Assembly: GCF_019599275.1 (NCBI RefSeq)
Contig: NZ_JAHZTD010000001.1
Location: 744,001-808,000 of the forward strand
Length of the DNA stretch: 64,000 bases
Reading direction: 5' to 3'
From: Hymenobacter sp. HSC-4F20
Lineage (GTDB): Bacteria; Bacteroidota; Bacteroidia; Cytophagales; Hymenobacteraceae
Of this stretch, positions 37,202 through 45,091 are shown piece by piece. The position numbers were made by a program, and so were the translations under genes. Within the stretch, counting starts at the first letter, position 1. The number at the start of each line of letters is the position of its first letter. The notes below the pieces were generated by a model. It ran no database searches and had not been told where the DNA came from. It saw only the letters and a program-made list of their open reading frames with translations.

Positions 37202-37585
37202 TTACTTGCCCTTGTTCTGTGGGATAGGATACGTGGCAGTCCCATACAGCATCTTAGTGCTATCTACAATTACATCTAGAGAGGTTGGCCGGAAAGTTGG
37301 AGGCATGGCAATTCTTCCGTCATTATGGCTCTTGAATTCAGACCAGGCAACCTGAATTTTCTGCCCAGGAAATACCTTGTTTTCAATAGCCCAATACCCC
37401 TCTGGATTCCTCCTTGACCGTACTACAAACGTGAGATGTCGATACTTGAAAGAATCACGGTTGACCAGTGTAACTCCTTGTGCCGTGGTGACCACCTCCA
37501 CGTGAAGAGGCAAGTGCTGAATACTTTCCGAATGACAGGAAGATATAAGCAGCAGTAATCCACTTATACGTACAAAGGGTTTCAT
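37202..37585 (-). CDS. Putative lipoprotein
   Basis: From the ATG at 37585 (MKPFVRISGLLLL) it has 127 residues. The signal peptide ends LLLISSC (lipidated Cys about 17), followed by HSESIQHLPLHVEVV. The remainder is a mixed strand protein (VTLVNRDSFKYRHLTFVVRS) without a recognised family. It converges with the recombinase gene and lies just inside the right repeat, so it would be carried by the element. The frame is open upstream for 23 codons, but those have no signal-like features. Confidence 0.65.
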   Translation of the reverse strand: MKPFVRISGLLLLISSCHSESIQHLPLHVEVVTTAQGVTLVNRDSFKYRHLTFVVRSRRNPEGYWAIENKVFPGQKIQVAWSEFKSHNDGRIAMPPTFRPTSLDVIVDSTKMLYGTATYPIPQNKGK

Positions 37586-37685
37586 AAAAAGGTCTTGCTT
37601 GTCGAGAAAGCCGGGCTGTAAGTATAGCAGGTGCGCCGCGCAATTCAGAGCCACCCGCCCCCAAATCTGCCACCACTTAAATCAA

Positions 37686-37717
37686 AAACCCGCTTTAACG
37701 GCTATTAAAGCGGGTTT
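37686..37717. terminator. Bidirectional hairpin at the right end of the element
   Basis: AAACCCGCTTTAA (37686-37698) and TTAAAGCGGGTTT (37705-37717) are exact complements around a 6-nt loop. It stands 6 bp before the right 36-bp repeat, so two terminator-like hairpins are stacked here. Confidence 0.75.
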
Positions 37718-37723
37718 CATTGC

Positions 37724-37759
37724 AAAAGCCGTTTCCGGGTGGGGACGGCTTTTTTTTGT
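37724..37759. repeat. Right copy of the 36-bp glnN-terminator repeat
   Basis: Identical over all 36 bases to the glnN terminator at 32886-32921, in the same orientation, including loop and T8. No plus-strand gene lies directly upstream for it to terminate. The flanking bases differ on both sides. This fits a target-site copy left by insertion of the 32.9-37.7 kb segment. Confidence 0.8.
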
Positions 37760-38042
37760 GCCTATATGATGCTGATTGCTAAATACTCTCTAATCCTTGC
37801 ATTTATAGGCCGTTTATTTTGCGCATCAATCAGCGTTATGCCTGATGCCGCCCCCAATTTTACGCGGCTTTGCGGGCCGTGCGACGTTGCCTAGAAGGGT
37901 AGCCCGTAGTGCTGAGCACCAACCACGGCTGCATTGTCTTGCCTAGTGCTGAGGCGAGGCGCTGGAAGGGGCAAGGCAAGTGGCAGACGTCAGGCAAAAC
38001 CCCTTCTGGGAGGATGTACTACATATGCGGGCTTAGCCCGGT
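37760..38042. other. 283-bp spacer without gene
   Basis: No coding frame was supported. The part around 37965-38015 loosely resembles 38715-38775 (shared GTGGCAGA and CTGGGA-GATGT blocks), so it is probably a worn piece of the repeated module. Confidence 0.4.
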
Positions 38043-38393
38043 TTATTGAGCCGGGCGGCGCAGCAGGTAGTGGAAGAGGCTAAAGCCAGAAGTTGCCTCA
38101 ACACCTATGGGAGAAATAAACCAGCCTTGTTGGGCCAGATAGTTAAGAACAGCTGCCTGGGATTTCCAGACCCGCGTTTTGCCTTGCGCGTCCTGAACGT
38201 AGTCCTGGGATTTGGGCAGGTGTGCATCGGTAGCCAGTAGAATCCACTCCCGCGAATTATGCTGGCGGATGGTGGCAGTGCTATACTCGTCGGGAGTACG
38301 GGTCGTGGCGGCGTTGGGAGCAGCTTGGGTCTGCGCCGTCAACCGGCACAGGGGTAGAGCGGCAACAAGGAGTACATGTAGGAGAGTACGCAT
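38043..38393 (-). CDS. Small secreted protein
   Basis: A 116-residue product with a signal peptide (LLHVLLVAALPLCRLTAQ, cleaved after about residue 20). The mature part (EYSTATIRQHNSREWILLAT, VWKSQAAVLNYLAQQGWFI) ends with FSLFHYLLRRPAQ, which looks like a short beta/alpha domain. Bacteroidota have many such small DUF4177-like proteins; that assignment is tentative. It lies downstream of the small membrane peptide at 38470, probably in one transcript. Confidence 0.65.
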   Translation of the reverse strand: MRTLLHVLLVAALPLCRLTAQTQAAPNAATTRTPDEYSTATIRQHNSREWILLATDAHLPKSQDYVQDAQGKTRVWKSQAAVLNYLAQQGWFISPIGVEATSGFSLFHYLLRRPAQ

Positions 38394-38469
38394 AAGAAGA
38401 GAAGTAGAAGAAAAGGAAGGTTGCCTTTGCCTCTACAAAGAATGCGCCACTTGCCGCTTATATCCACTG

Positions 38470-38580
38470 CTACTGCTCTGTACCGGAGCACCAATACAGC
38501 CATGCCAGCCACAGCAAACACACCAGCAGTGCCCCGCAGAGAAATCCGGTCCAAAAGGAGTATTGATACTTTTTCCTCAT
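38470..38580 (-). CDS. 36-residue single-helix membrane peptide
   Basis: An ATG-to-TAG frame encoding a basic start (MRKKYQYSFW) and one membrane helix (GFLCGALLVCLLWLAWLY, about residues 11-28). A degenerate copy with FLCGALLVCLLWLAW lies at 35513-35608. Conservation of the amino acids across the two copies, rather than of the other frames, supports real translation. The Cys/Gly and Trp-Leu-Ala pattern links it to the 24-residue micropeptide at 34665. Function unknown. Confidence 0.5.
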   Translation of the reverse strand: MRKKYQYSFWTGFLCGALLVCLLWLAWLYWCSGTEQ

Positions 38581-38799
38581 CCGCCTCTGCCCAGGAGCTT
38601 TTCCGCCTCGGCTACGTTAATATACAGGGTATAGGCTTCTAATTTTGTTACACTAGTACAGGGGCACGGCTGTAGAACCGAGTGGCGCTCCTGCTTTGCC
38701 CAGCGCGGGGGCCTGCGCTCTGGATAAGGTAGTGTCAGTGGCAGATGCCGGCCTGTACCACCTGCTGGGAAGATGTTCTCTATCGTCGGGAGAAGCCCT

Positions 38800-39207
38800 T
38801 CACCGGGTGTAGTTATCTTCCGATCCGTATACCTGCTGTTCGCTGCTATACACGTCTTAAAATAGCGTATACTCAGCTTCTCTGAGGCGTGCTTACGCAC
38901 AATAACTTTGAACCTGCTGTAACCAAAGAGCCGCGGCGTTCTAGTGTGGTGGAGGCGAAAGGTAAAGTGGTCAGGCGGGCAAAATAGGGCATCGTACCCC
39001 CTTGATCTGGCGGTAGGAAGGGCCTTCCGCAATCGTGCGGGTACCGGTCAAAGCACCAGAGCGGTTAAAATGGGAGGTAGTGGTGTTAAGATAATTCCAG
39101 CGGCCTTCCAGGGCGGGAGTAGATTCCGGGAGAACATTCTCTTGCTGACAAGCGACGGTAAGCAGCGGCGGGCTTAGCAGCAGAAGGGAAAGTAGGCGTT
39201 GAGGTAT
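38800..39207 (-). pseudogene. Decayed lipocalin-like lipoprotein (array copy E)
   Basis: The minus strand from 39207 reads IPQRLLSLLLLSPPLLTVACQQ and then PALEGRWNYLNTTTSHFNRSG, clearly the array lipoprotein, but the first codon is ATA instead of ATG. The frame breaks after GTRTIAEGPSYRQIKG. The conserved ending returns in another frame as YGSEDNYTR with TGA at 38800-38802. Start loss plus frameshift make it a pseudogene. Confidence 0.75.
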
Positions 39208-39310
39208 AGAGTAGAAATAGGGTGGCCTACGGTAAAGACTTTCTCGTCATTTTCGGATACAACTGCGGCTATCTGGAATGCCAGATTCTCGCTGGCCCTG
39301 GCTGGTACTG

Positions 39311-39517
39311 TTACCCACTAGGGAGGAGTTGGCCACCGGCGTTGCGGTGCCCACGCTGTGGGCCATGGTAGTGAGGGAGAAGGGTAGCGACAAGGTAGAA
39401 GTGTTGCCAGAAGGAAGGCAAATGAGAATAGCGGAAGCGGGCCACCAACGTCGACGCTAGCCACGCCAGCGGCACCTGCTGCTGGCGTGGCCGGAAGGCA
39501 TGGTGAGAAGCCGACAT
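39311..39517 (-). pseudogene. Micropeptide fused to a remnant membrane protein (array)
   Basis: A 68-codon frame starts SASHHAFRPRQQQVPLAWLA, matching the micropeptide of copy C, but the stop is lost and the frame runs into residues (TLVARFRYSHLPSFWQHFYL, then LLPHYHGP) that resemble a garbled form of the membrane protein's NLVIASNLFLASTLLLNLPHYY. It is placed between lipoproteins D and E, the expected site. It probably makes no working membrane protein. Confidence 0.5.
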
Positions 39518-39549
39518 GAGGTAATGGCTCCTAGCGCTGGCCTGCTGCT

Positions 39550-39966
39550 TTAGCGCGAGTAGACGTCATCCCCTTCAAAATAAGGTTGACCCGCAATTTT
39601 TCTCTCGGGGATATAGCGTAGCACCAATGTATGGGCCGTAAGTTCTTTGATGACGACCGTACCCTGATCATAGGTAAAGCTATTGGCATTGAGGTAGGTG
39701 AGCTTGCTGCCGCCCAGCGGGAAGTTGTCCGTCACACTATAATGGCGGATCGAATCTTTGGAAATGACGGTGTAAAAAGTAAGAGCCGTGGAAGTGGAGT
39801 CAGTTGTTTGTGTCAATAACTTCCCGTTGGCATCATACATATAAGTCACTAGGCGCTTAAGGGTCCAGCGGCCTTCTATGGAGGGTTTTGGCTCGCTGTT
39901 ATCTTTCTGACAAGCGGCTGCCAGCAGTGTCAGGCTTAGCAGCAGAAGGCGTAGGAGTCTAGGCAT
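39550..39966 (-). CDS. Lipocalin-like lipoprotein (array copy D)
   Basis: A 138-residue paralog on the far side of the right 36-bp repeat. Lipobox LLAAAC (Cys about 19) is followed by QKDNSEPKPS. The mature part opens IEGRWTLKRLVTYMYDANG, has strands FYTVISKDSIRHYS and HTLVLRYIPER, and ends GDDVYSR. Its presence outside the repeat-bounded segment shows the array existed independently of that segment or was split by it. Confidence 0.75.
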   Translation of the reverse strand: MPRLLRLLLLSLTLLAAACQKDNSEPKPSIEGRWTLKRLVTYMYDANGKLLTQTTDSTSTALTFYTVISKDSIRHYSVTDNFPLGGSKLTYLNANSFTYDQGTVVIKELTAHTLVLRYIPERKIAGQPYFEGDDVYSR

Positions 39967-40071
39967 AGGAGAGTGGGTAAAGGGTAAAAGGGAATACTTA
40001 CTTCCGTAACAGTATCTTCAGCAACTGCATACTCCACTCCTCATCGGCCGGCTGGTTCCGCCGCCGCCTCT

Positions 40072-40497
40072 TCAACGGCTGGTAGTAGCACCTGAAGCAG
40101 TGCGAGAGGGCTGATTGCCGGAGTGCTTTGATGACCAGAGGCTTAGGAGCATGAGGAGGCTGGCTCCCAGTTGCAGAAAGTGCTGCGATACAAAGTCGAA
40201 GGTCTTCAGGGAAGCGTCGGAAAAAACAGGGCTTCCAGTGCGTATAATCTGTATCAGCACTAGGCCATATAGTGTCAGGAATAAGGTCTTTACTGGCCGA
40301 AGTCCTTTTCGAATGTAGTAATAACAGGCCAGCAAAATAGGATTGATGAGGTACAAGGTGATGTAATCCTTGGGCTGTAGGTCGTTGGCAAAATAGCCCC
40401 GATGGCGGAGGTAACCCATACCGACGCTAAGCCCGAAGGCCAGAAAAAGTAGATTAGAGGCCCATATGTCGTATTTGTGCTGCTGTGAGGTCACCAT
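40072..40497 (-). CDS. Small membrane protein (array, outermost copy)
   Basis: A 141-residue protein with four membrane helices (about 10-30, 45-62, 68-88, 105-125). It opens KYDIWASNLLFLAFGLSVGMG, recalling the array membrane proteins in length, helix count and position upstream of a lipoprotein, though sequence similarity is low. A second frame at the 3' end gives LPAVEEAAAEPAGR, which is more like the paralogs' polar tail, so a late frameshift is possible. Confidence 0.6.
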   Translation of the reverse strand: MVTSQQHKYDIWASNLLFLAFGLSVGMGYLRHRGYFANDLQPKDYITLYLINPILLACYYYIRKGLRPVKTLFLTLYGLVLIQIIRTGSPVFSDASLKTFDFVSQHFLQLGASLLMLLSLWSSKHSGNQPSRTASGATTSR

Positions 40498-41178
40498 ATT
40501 GTTTTGCCTGTAGGCTCATTCAGGCCGGGGATTTTACATAAGGGTGCCAGAACGCTCAGGATAGTCAGACGTGCAAATGAATCTGGCCCTTGTATAACCA
40601 ACTCGCATGGCTAGGCCTGCGCTAAGCAGGAGGGTAAGAAGTACCCCATCCTTCTACCGGATATTCTTCACGTGTGTGGAGCACGGTACACGATGCAGGT
40701 GGGTGCTCATAATCACCTCGTAGGCTTCGGTAGCCCCTATCTGGTAGGGGCAGGGGGCGAAGCCGGGAGAGAAGGGCAGGAGCCGCCATGAGTAAGGCCA
40801 AGACATATATAGGGGTTTCAAAGCTACTCTTTTTCTGGTGCTCTTATAGCGGACAAGCAGTAATACTACGCTCCGCAAGCCCTGGTCTATGAGGAGCTGC
40901 CCCACTGCGTCCTCTAAGACGGCATGAGTTCCCCGCCGGCTCCTGAGCTGCCACTTGACGCTGGCCAAACTTTACCCGGAAGACTCCCCTTCGTCTGTAC
41001 TACCGTTGCTGGCCTGTTGTAGTCCGGCGCTGCAACTAGCCTAAAGCCCTAGGTGTGGCCCAGTTGGGAAAGTATAACATATTCTCTTTCCAGTAATAGA
41101 AAAATATTGTAACAATTATAAGATAAAATATGTCTTAATTAGTAGTAATAAAAAACCTGCACCCTTATCTTGACTTGT
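40498..41178. other. 680-bp stretch without recognised gene
   Basis: No frame here has convincing protein features on either strand. A 104-codon minus-strand frame (40654-40968) is open but has no recognisable domain or composition. The last 100 bp before 41179 are A/T-rich and may hold the promoter of the small gene that follows. Confidence 0.4.
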
Positions 41179-41307
41179 ATGGCACTGATAACCTTTGTAG
41201 TAGGCCTGTTTCGCCCGAGGCCGGGTGACGGGACGGCCCAATTGCGGCAGATGGAGAAGCGCCGGGCCTGGTATGAAGCCTCCGTCTGGGATAAATCGGT
41301 TCACTAG
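41179..41307 (+). CDS. 42-residue small protein with strong terminator
   Basis: An ATG-to-TAG frame of 42 codons. The product has a hydrophobic start (MALITFVVGLF), a Pro/Arg turn (RPRPGDG) and an amphipathic helix ending (RQMEKRRAWYEASVWDK). An A/T-rich leader precedes it and a GC-rich T5 terminator follows 18 bp after the stop, so a discrete short transcript is likely. It may also act as an RNA. No family was recognised. Confidence 0.5.
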   Translation: MALITFVVGLFRPRPGDGTAQLRQMEKRRAWYEASVWDKSVH

Positions 41308-41325
41308 CGTAGCCTATACGTCTTG

Positions 41326-41359
41326 AAAAGCCCCCGGCTCACCCGGCCGGGGGCTTTTT
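41326..41359 (+). terminator. Terminator after the 42-residue gene
   Basis: AAAAGCCCCCGGC (41326-41338) pairs exactly with GCCGGGGGCTTTT (41346-41358), followed by another T. Confidence 0.9.
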
Positions 41360-41689
41360 GGCGCCTCTCCTTCCGTGGCCAGCGGCGGTAGCTTCTAGCA
41401 TAGCCTGGGTGGCCAGTAAGTCCGTGCCAGTACTCACCGACGGCCTAAACGTCGGCCAGGACACAGCGTATTAGCTTGCCCGCAACCCTGATTACTGCCT
41501 CAGCTCTCCGCGTAATTTGGTCAGGGTTCACTTCTGCCTACTCCTGGCCGTGGCCGGCCGCAAAGTCATTCGGTGAATGCAGCAACTACCAGGCAAATAG
41601 CGCCGGCAGCATTGTTCTTACTGAAGTGGAAAGAGCAGTTTGCAACTACACCTGTGCGTGCACTCCGGAATGATGATAGATACCGGCTC
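41360..41689. other. 330-bp spacer, possible gene remnant
   Basis: No intact gene. Short open pieces on the plus strand (for example SVPVLTDGLNVGQDTAY before a stop near 41472) might be remains of a protein, but nothing was identified. Confidence 0.3.
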
Positions 41690-42022
41690 CTATTGCTGGG
41701 AGCGGTGCTCTGCTTCGGCCGAAATAACTCCCTCTAAAACCAGTTGCATCTGGCCCAGCACCAACTGCCAGTTGGCAGGGAGGCTTAGCTGCAAGTGGCC
41801 CTGCTCCAACTGCTGGTGCAAGGTGTCGAGGTAGGCAAATTGCTGACGGAGGACGGGACCATCTAGGTGCAGGAAGCGACCGTAGGGCAGGGAGAAAATT
41901 TCATCAATAAAGAATTGTACCGCCTGTTGTAATTGCTTCTGATGGGTAGGCTCGTTCTGCTGCAGGCTAGATAACTGGTGATAAAGGCGCTGAAGCTGAG
42001 CCAGAGGCAGGGTATGGTTCAT
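41690..42022 (-). CDS. Hypothetical protein, helical
   Basis: A 110-residue Gln/Leu-rich protein with helices throughout (LAQLQRLYHQLSSLQQN, LQQAVQFFIDEIFSL, YLDTLHQQLEQGHLQL). No signal or membrane segment. A -7 box lies about 100 bp upstream. No family was recognised. Its composition is consistent with a small cytoplasmic helical bundle. Confidence 0.6.
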   Translation of the reverse strand: MNHTLPLAQLQRLYHQLSSLQQNEPTHQKQLQQAVQFFIDEIFSLPYGRFLHLDGPVLRQQFAYLDTLHQQLEQGHLQLSLPANWQLVLGQMQLVLEGVISAEAEHRSQQ

Positions 42023-42125
42023 AGAAACGATGTGAATAGGTTCGAGGGCGCGGGGGCACTGTCGAGAATGTAGAGAAATACTTATATACTATATACGTAA
42101 AATAACATTGCAATAGCCGTGCTAC

Positions 42126-42133
42126 CAAAGATA
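42126..42133 (-). promoter_or_regulatory. -7 box TATCTTTG with adjoining inverted repeat
   Basis: Exact TAnnTTTG on the minus strand, about 104 bp before the gene starting at 42022; a TTG lies 16 bp upstream of it. An 11-bp perfect inverted repeat (CGCACTGAATG at 42136-42146, complement at 42173-42183) spans the -33 region and may be an operator or a hairpin ending the upstream gene. Confidence 0.4.
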
Positions 42134-42201
42134 AACGCACTGAATGCCCCAACTCTGTAGTATAAGCCCTGACATTCAGTGCGGTACTGTTATGAGTTCA
42201 G

Positions 42202-42543
42202 TTAGGTGAAAGGGACCAAGGTAGCCAGTAGCAGGGTTGTGGCTTGCTGCCAGACAGCGTATGTCCAAGGACGGGTAGATTCGCTTTTGGCTGTGGCCAC
42301 CCAGGCTAGTAATACCTCGCGCGGGGGCAGGGCCTGGGTGGCATGCAGGTTCTCCGGCCACTCATTGGCAGGCCAAGCTTGCAGAAAGTATTCGGCCTGA
42401 TCGGCAATGCGGGCCAGGCGGGCTTGGGCGTATGGATCGGTGTAGTGCAGATGGCGGACTGTGCGGTATAATTCGCGCAGGGCGGTGCGGGCAGGCGGAA
42501 AGGGAGAGGACGTTGCTTCCGAAGAGGTGATGGGGCGTTTCAT
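42202..42543 (-). CDS. Hypothetical protein
   Basis: From the ATG at 42543 (MKRPITSSEATSS) it has 113 residues, mostly helical (RTALRELYRTVRHLHY, ARLARIADQAEYFLQAW, PREVLLAWVATAKS) with a hydrophobic end (ATTLLLATLVPFT). No domain was recognised. It is soluble-looking except for that last segment. It lies upstream of the promoter of the gene at 41690, on the same strand. Confidence 0.6.
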   Translation of the reverse strand: MKRPITSSEATSSPFPPARTALRELYRTVRHLHYTDPYAQARLARIADQAEYFLQAWPANEWPENLHATQALPPREVLLAWVATAKSESTRPWTYAVWQQATTLLLATLVPFT

Positions 42544-42657
42544 TGCGGGCCACTTACGCACCTTTAAATGCGGCCGGATTGCCCTCTGGGGCCCGAAAAA
42601 TGATAATTTATAGTAAAATCAGAGTAGGGAATTTTTAACATCTTGCTTTGGTTTCTG

Positions 42658-43164
42658 TCAGGTTTTGGGCGGAAGCTCGGGGGGGAATTTTGCGTCATCA
42701 GGCAGCACGGTAGCCCCAGAGCCGTAGTCCGGATTGAGGCGCTTCCACGTCGCAGTTTTTAAGTCCTCCAGGCGCGCGGTAGCTTCCTGAACTGAGGCAC
42801 TACTGCGGAGCTTGTCGAAGATTCCCATACGCTGCCCTGTCTTAATAAGTTGTTCGAGAACCAGAGGTAAAATCCAGCCCACCACGCTGGAGGCAAGGGC
42901 GCCCCGCAGCCCCAGGCGAACCAGCAAGCGGGCCGTCATGCGCTCCAGCAGCAGGGTGCGCACGGCCGGTAGAGCTTTGTTGGTAAGAAAGTCGCGCACG
43001 AGCTGCACATTGCCCTTCTGCACCTCCGCCCGCAGCACTTCCTGCACCGATTCCAGGGCGGAAGCAGCGGCTTTGCGAAACAGCCGGCCCGTTTGCCAGG
43101 CGGCCAGGCCGGTGAGTTGTCCGGCGGTGCGGAGAAAGTGAGGAAACAGCGAAATATTTTTCAT
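42658..43164 (-). CDS. Conserved hypothetical protein with hydrophobic core
   Basis: From the ATG at 43164 (MKNISLFPHFLRTAG) it has 168 residues. Middle segments are hydrophobic (ARLLVRLGLRGALASSVVGW, ILPLVLEQLIKTGQRMGIF) and may associate with the membrane. The end is polar (SGATVLPDDAKFPPELPPKT). No family was assigned. It is divergent from the quinone oxidoreductase gene. Confidence 0.65.
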   Translation of the reverse strand: MKNISLFPHFLRTAGQLTGLAAWQTGRLFRKAAASALESVQEVLRAEVQKGNVQLVRDFLTNKALPAVRTLLLERMTARLLVRLGLRGALASSVVGWILPLVLEQLIKTGQRMGIFDKLRSSASVQEATARLEDLKTATWKRLNPDYGSGATVLPDDAKFPPELPPKT

Positions 43165-43281
43165 AAGACTAGAAACGAAAATTGACCGGCTAAGGCAAAC
43201 ACGGGTTGCCATTGAAAACGTAGAGAAACTTCCGGCAGCTTGGGTAGTTGCTGACGTACGCTAGTTTTTGCCTTCCTGCCT

Positions 43282-44259
43282 ATGAATGCCATTGTGATTA
43301 CGGAACCTGGAGGGCCCGAGGTGCTGGCCCTGCACCACCTGCCCCGCCCGGAGCCCGCTCCTCATCAGGTGCTGGTGCGGGTGCACGCCGCCGGCGTTAA
43401 CCGCCCCGATATACTGCTGCGCCAGGGCAAGTACCGCGGCAGCGGCGACGTAAGCGGGTTGGTGCCAGGGTTAGAGGTAGCCGGAGTCGTGGAGCAGTGC
43501 GGCGCGGCCGTCACGCGCTGGCAAGTCGGCGACGCGGTGTGCGCCCTGCTGGCCCAGGGTGGCTACGCCGAATACGCTGCACTAGACGCCCGCCACTGCC
43601 TACCCCTGCCCGAAGGCTGGACCTTCTCGGAGGCAGCCAGTCTGCCGGAAACGGTGTTTACCGTGTGGCACAACGTGTTTCAGCGGGGCCAGCTGCAGCG
43701 CGGCGAAACCTTGCTGGTACACGGCGGCAGCAGCGGTATCGGCGTGACGGCCGTGCAGCTGGCCCACGTTCTGGGCAGCCGCGTAGTTACTACAGTGGGC
43801 TCGGCCGAGAAGGGGGCGGCCGTACAAGCGCTGGGGGCCGACGTAGTGGTAAACTACCGGGAAGAAGATTTTGAAATGGTAGTGGCAGAGGCCGGCGGGG
43901 CCGATGTGATTCTGGATATGATTGGCGGCGACTACACGGCTAAAAACCTGCGCCTGCTGCGCGACGATGGCCGCCTCGTGTTTATTAATGCTATGCAGGG
44001 TAGCACCGCTCCGTTTAATGCCCTGGAGGTAATGGCCCGCCGCCTGACCATTACGGGCAGCACGCTGCGCCCCCGCTCCGCCGAATTTAAGGCGGCCCTG
44101 GCTGCCGAGGTAGAGCGCCACGTATGGCCCCTGCTGCCAGAGCGGCACTTTAGGCCCGTTCTGCACACCACCATGCCGCTGGCCGCTGCCGCGGAGGCAC
44201 ACCGCCTGCTAGAAAGCAGCACCCACATTGGCAAAGTGGTGCTGACCGTGGGCGACTGA
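43282..44259 (+). CDS. NAD(P)H-quinone oxidoreductase, medium-chain (PIG3/Qor type)
   Basis: Cytoplasmic NADPH-dependent reductase of quinones or related electrophiles. The 325 residues match the zinc-free medium-chain family. GVNRPDILLRQGKY (about 38) and LVPGLEVAGVV are the catalytic-domain signatures. The nucleotide fold has LLVHGGSSGIGVTAVQLAH (about 146-164), the AxxGxxG-type quinone reductase pattern. The zinc-binding cysteines of alcohol dehydrogenases are absent. It starts at MNAIVITEPGG and lies 100 bp before another NAD(P)-binding gene on the same strand. Confidence 0.92.
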   Translation: MNAIVITEPGGPEVLALHHLPRPEPAPHQVLVRVHAAGVNRPDILLRQGKYRGSGDVSGLVPGLEVAGVVEQCGAAVTRWQVGDAVCALLAQGGYAEYAALDARHCLPLPEGWTFSEAASLPETVFTVWHNVFQRGQLQRGETLLVHGGSSGIGVTAVQLAHVLGSRVVTTVGSAEKGAAVQALGADVVVNYREEDFEMVVAEAGGADVILDMIGGDYTAKNLRLLRDDGRLVFINAMQGSTAPFNALEVMARRLTITGSTLRPRSAEFKAALAAEVERHVWPLLPERHFRPVLHTTMPLAAAAEAHRLLESSTHIGKVVLTVGD

Positions 44260-44358
44260 CCGTAATTCGTTTCATTGCCTAGCCTGCGCCACCTCACCTG
44301 TTTTCCTCGGCTGGCTGGGCTACCCTTCGCTTATCTTCCAACGTCTTTCCTTTTGTGT

Positions 44359-45018
44359 ATGCGCACTGCTCTTCTTATTGGCGCCACCGGGCTGGTGGGC
44401 GACCACCTGCTGCGGCAACTACTGCTCGATGCCCGCTTTGACCGCCTCAAGGTGTTTGTTCGCCGCCCTACGGGCTACCAGAGCCCCAAGCTGGAAGAGC
44501 ACGTAGTGGATTTCGATCAGCTCCAGAGCTGGCACGAACTGCTCACCGGCAACGTACTGTTTTCGACCTTGGGCACCACGCTGCGCCAGGCCGGCAGTCA
44601 GCAGGCCCAGTACAAAGTCGATTATACCTACCAGTACCGCACGGCCCAGGCTGCCGCTGCCAACGGCGTTTCAACCTTTGTCCTGGTTTCCTCAGCTGGC
44701 GCTGATGCGGATTCCTTTGTGTTTTACAACCGGATGAAGGGAGAGCTGGAGCGCGACATTAAGCGGCTGCCCTTCCAGCGCATCCGGATTCTGCAGCCCG
44801 GGGTACTGGCTGGCGGCCGCGCCCAGGTGCGCCTGGGCGAGAAGGTAGGGTTGGTGCTGGCCTCGGTGGTAGGCGCGGTGCCGCCGCTGCGAGGCTACCG
44901 CCCGGTACATGCCCGCATAGTAGCCCAGGCCATGATCAACGCGGCCCTCGATGAAACGCCCGGCATCAGCACCGATACGCTGGAGGGAGTCTTCACCCGG
45001 GCCGGACAAGCGGCGTAA
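44359..45018 (+). CDS. NAD(P)-binding oxidoreductase, atypical SDR (YtfG/HTATIP2-like)
   Basis: From the ATG at 44359 (MRTALLIGATGLVGDHLL) it has 219 residues. The Rossmann motif GATGLVG is at the very start, and the VSSAGAD segment (about 108) stands where SDRs have their catalytic Ser. YNRMKGELE gives the Tyr-x-x-x-Lys pair. Such proteins resemble the HTATIP2/semialdehyde dehydrogenase-like group; the substrate is unknown. It ends at a bidirectional terminator. Confidence 0.85.
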   Translation: MRTALLIGATGLVGDHLLRQLLLDARFDRLKVFVRRPTGYQSPKLEEHVVDFDQLQSWHELLTGNVLFSTLGTTLRQAGSQQAQYKVDYTYQYRTAQAAAANGVSTFVLVSSAGADADSFVFYNRMKGELERDIKRLPFQRIRILQPGVLAGGRAQVRLGEKVGLVLASVVGAVPPLRGYRPVHARIVAQAMINAALDETPGISTDTLEGVFTRAGQAA

Positions 45019-45038
45019 CTAGCCATGACAGCCCACAA

Positions 45039-45066
45039 AAAAAGCCCGCCGAATAGCGGGCTTTTT
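45039..45066. terminator. Bidirectional terminator
   Basis: AAAAAGCCCGC (45039-45049) and GCGGGCTTTTT (45056-45066) are exact complements around a 6-nt loop, between convergent genes. Confidence 0.9.
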
Positions 45067-45091
45067 GATGGGTAGTAACTGCAAAACGAGG

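Noticed and set aside
40654..40968. 104-codon minus-strand frame
   Set aside because: No recognised domain, no promoter and irregular composition; too weak to call a gene.
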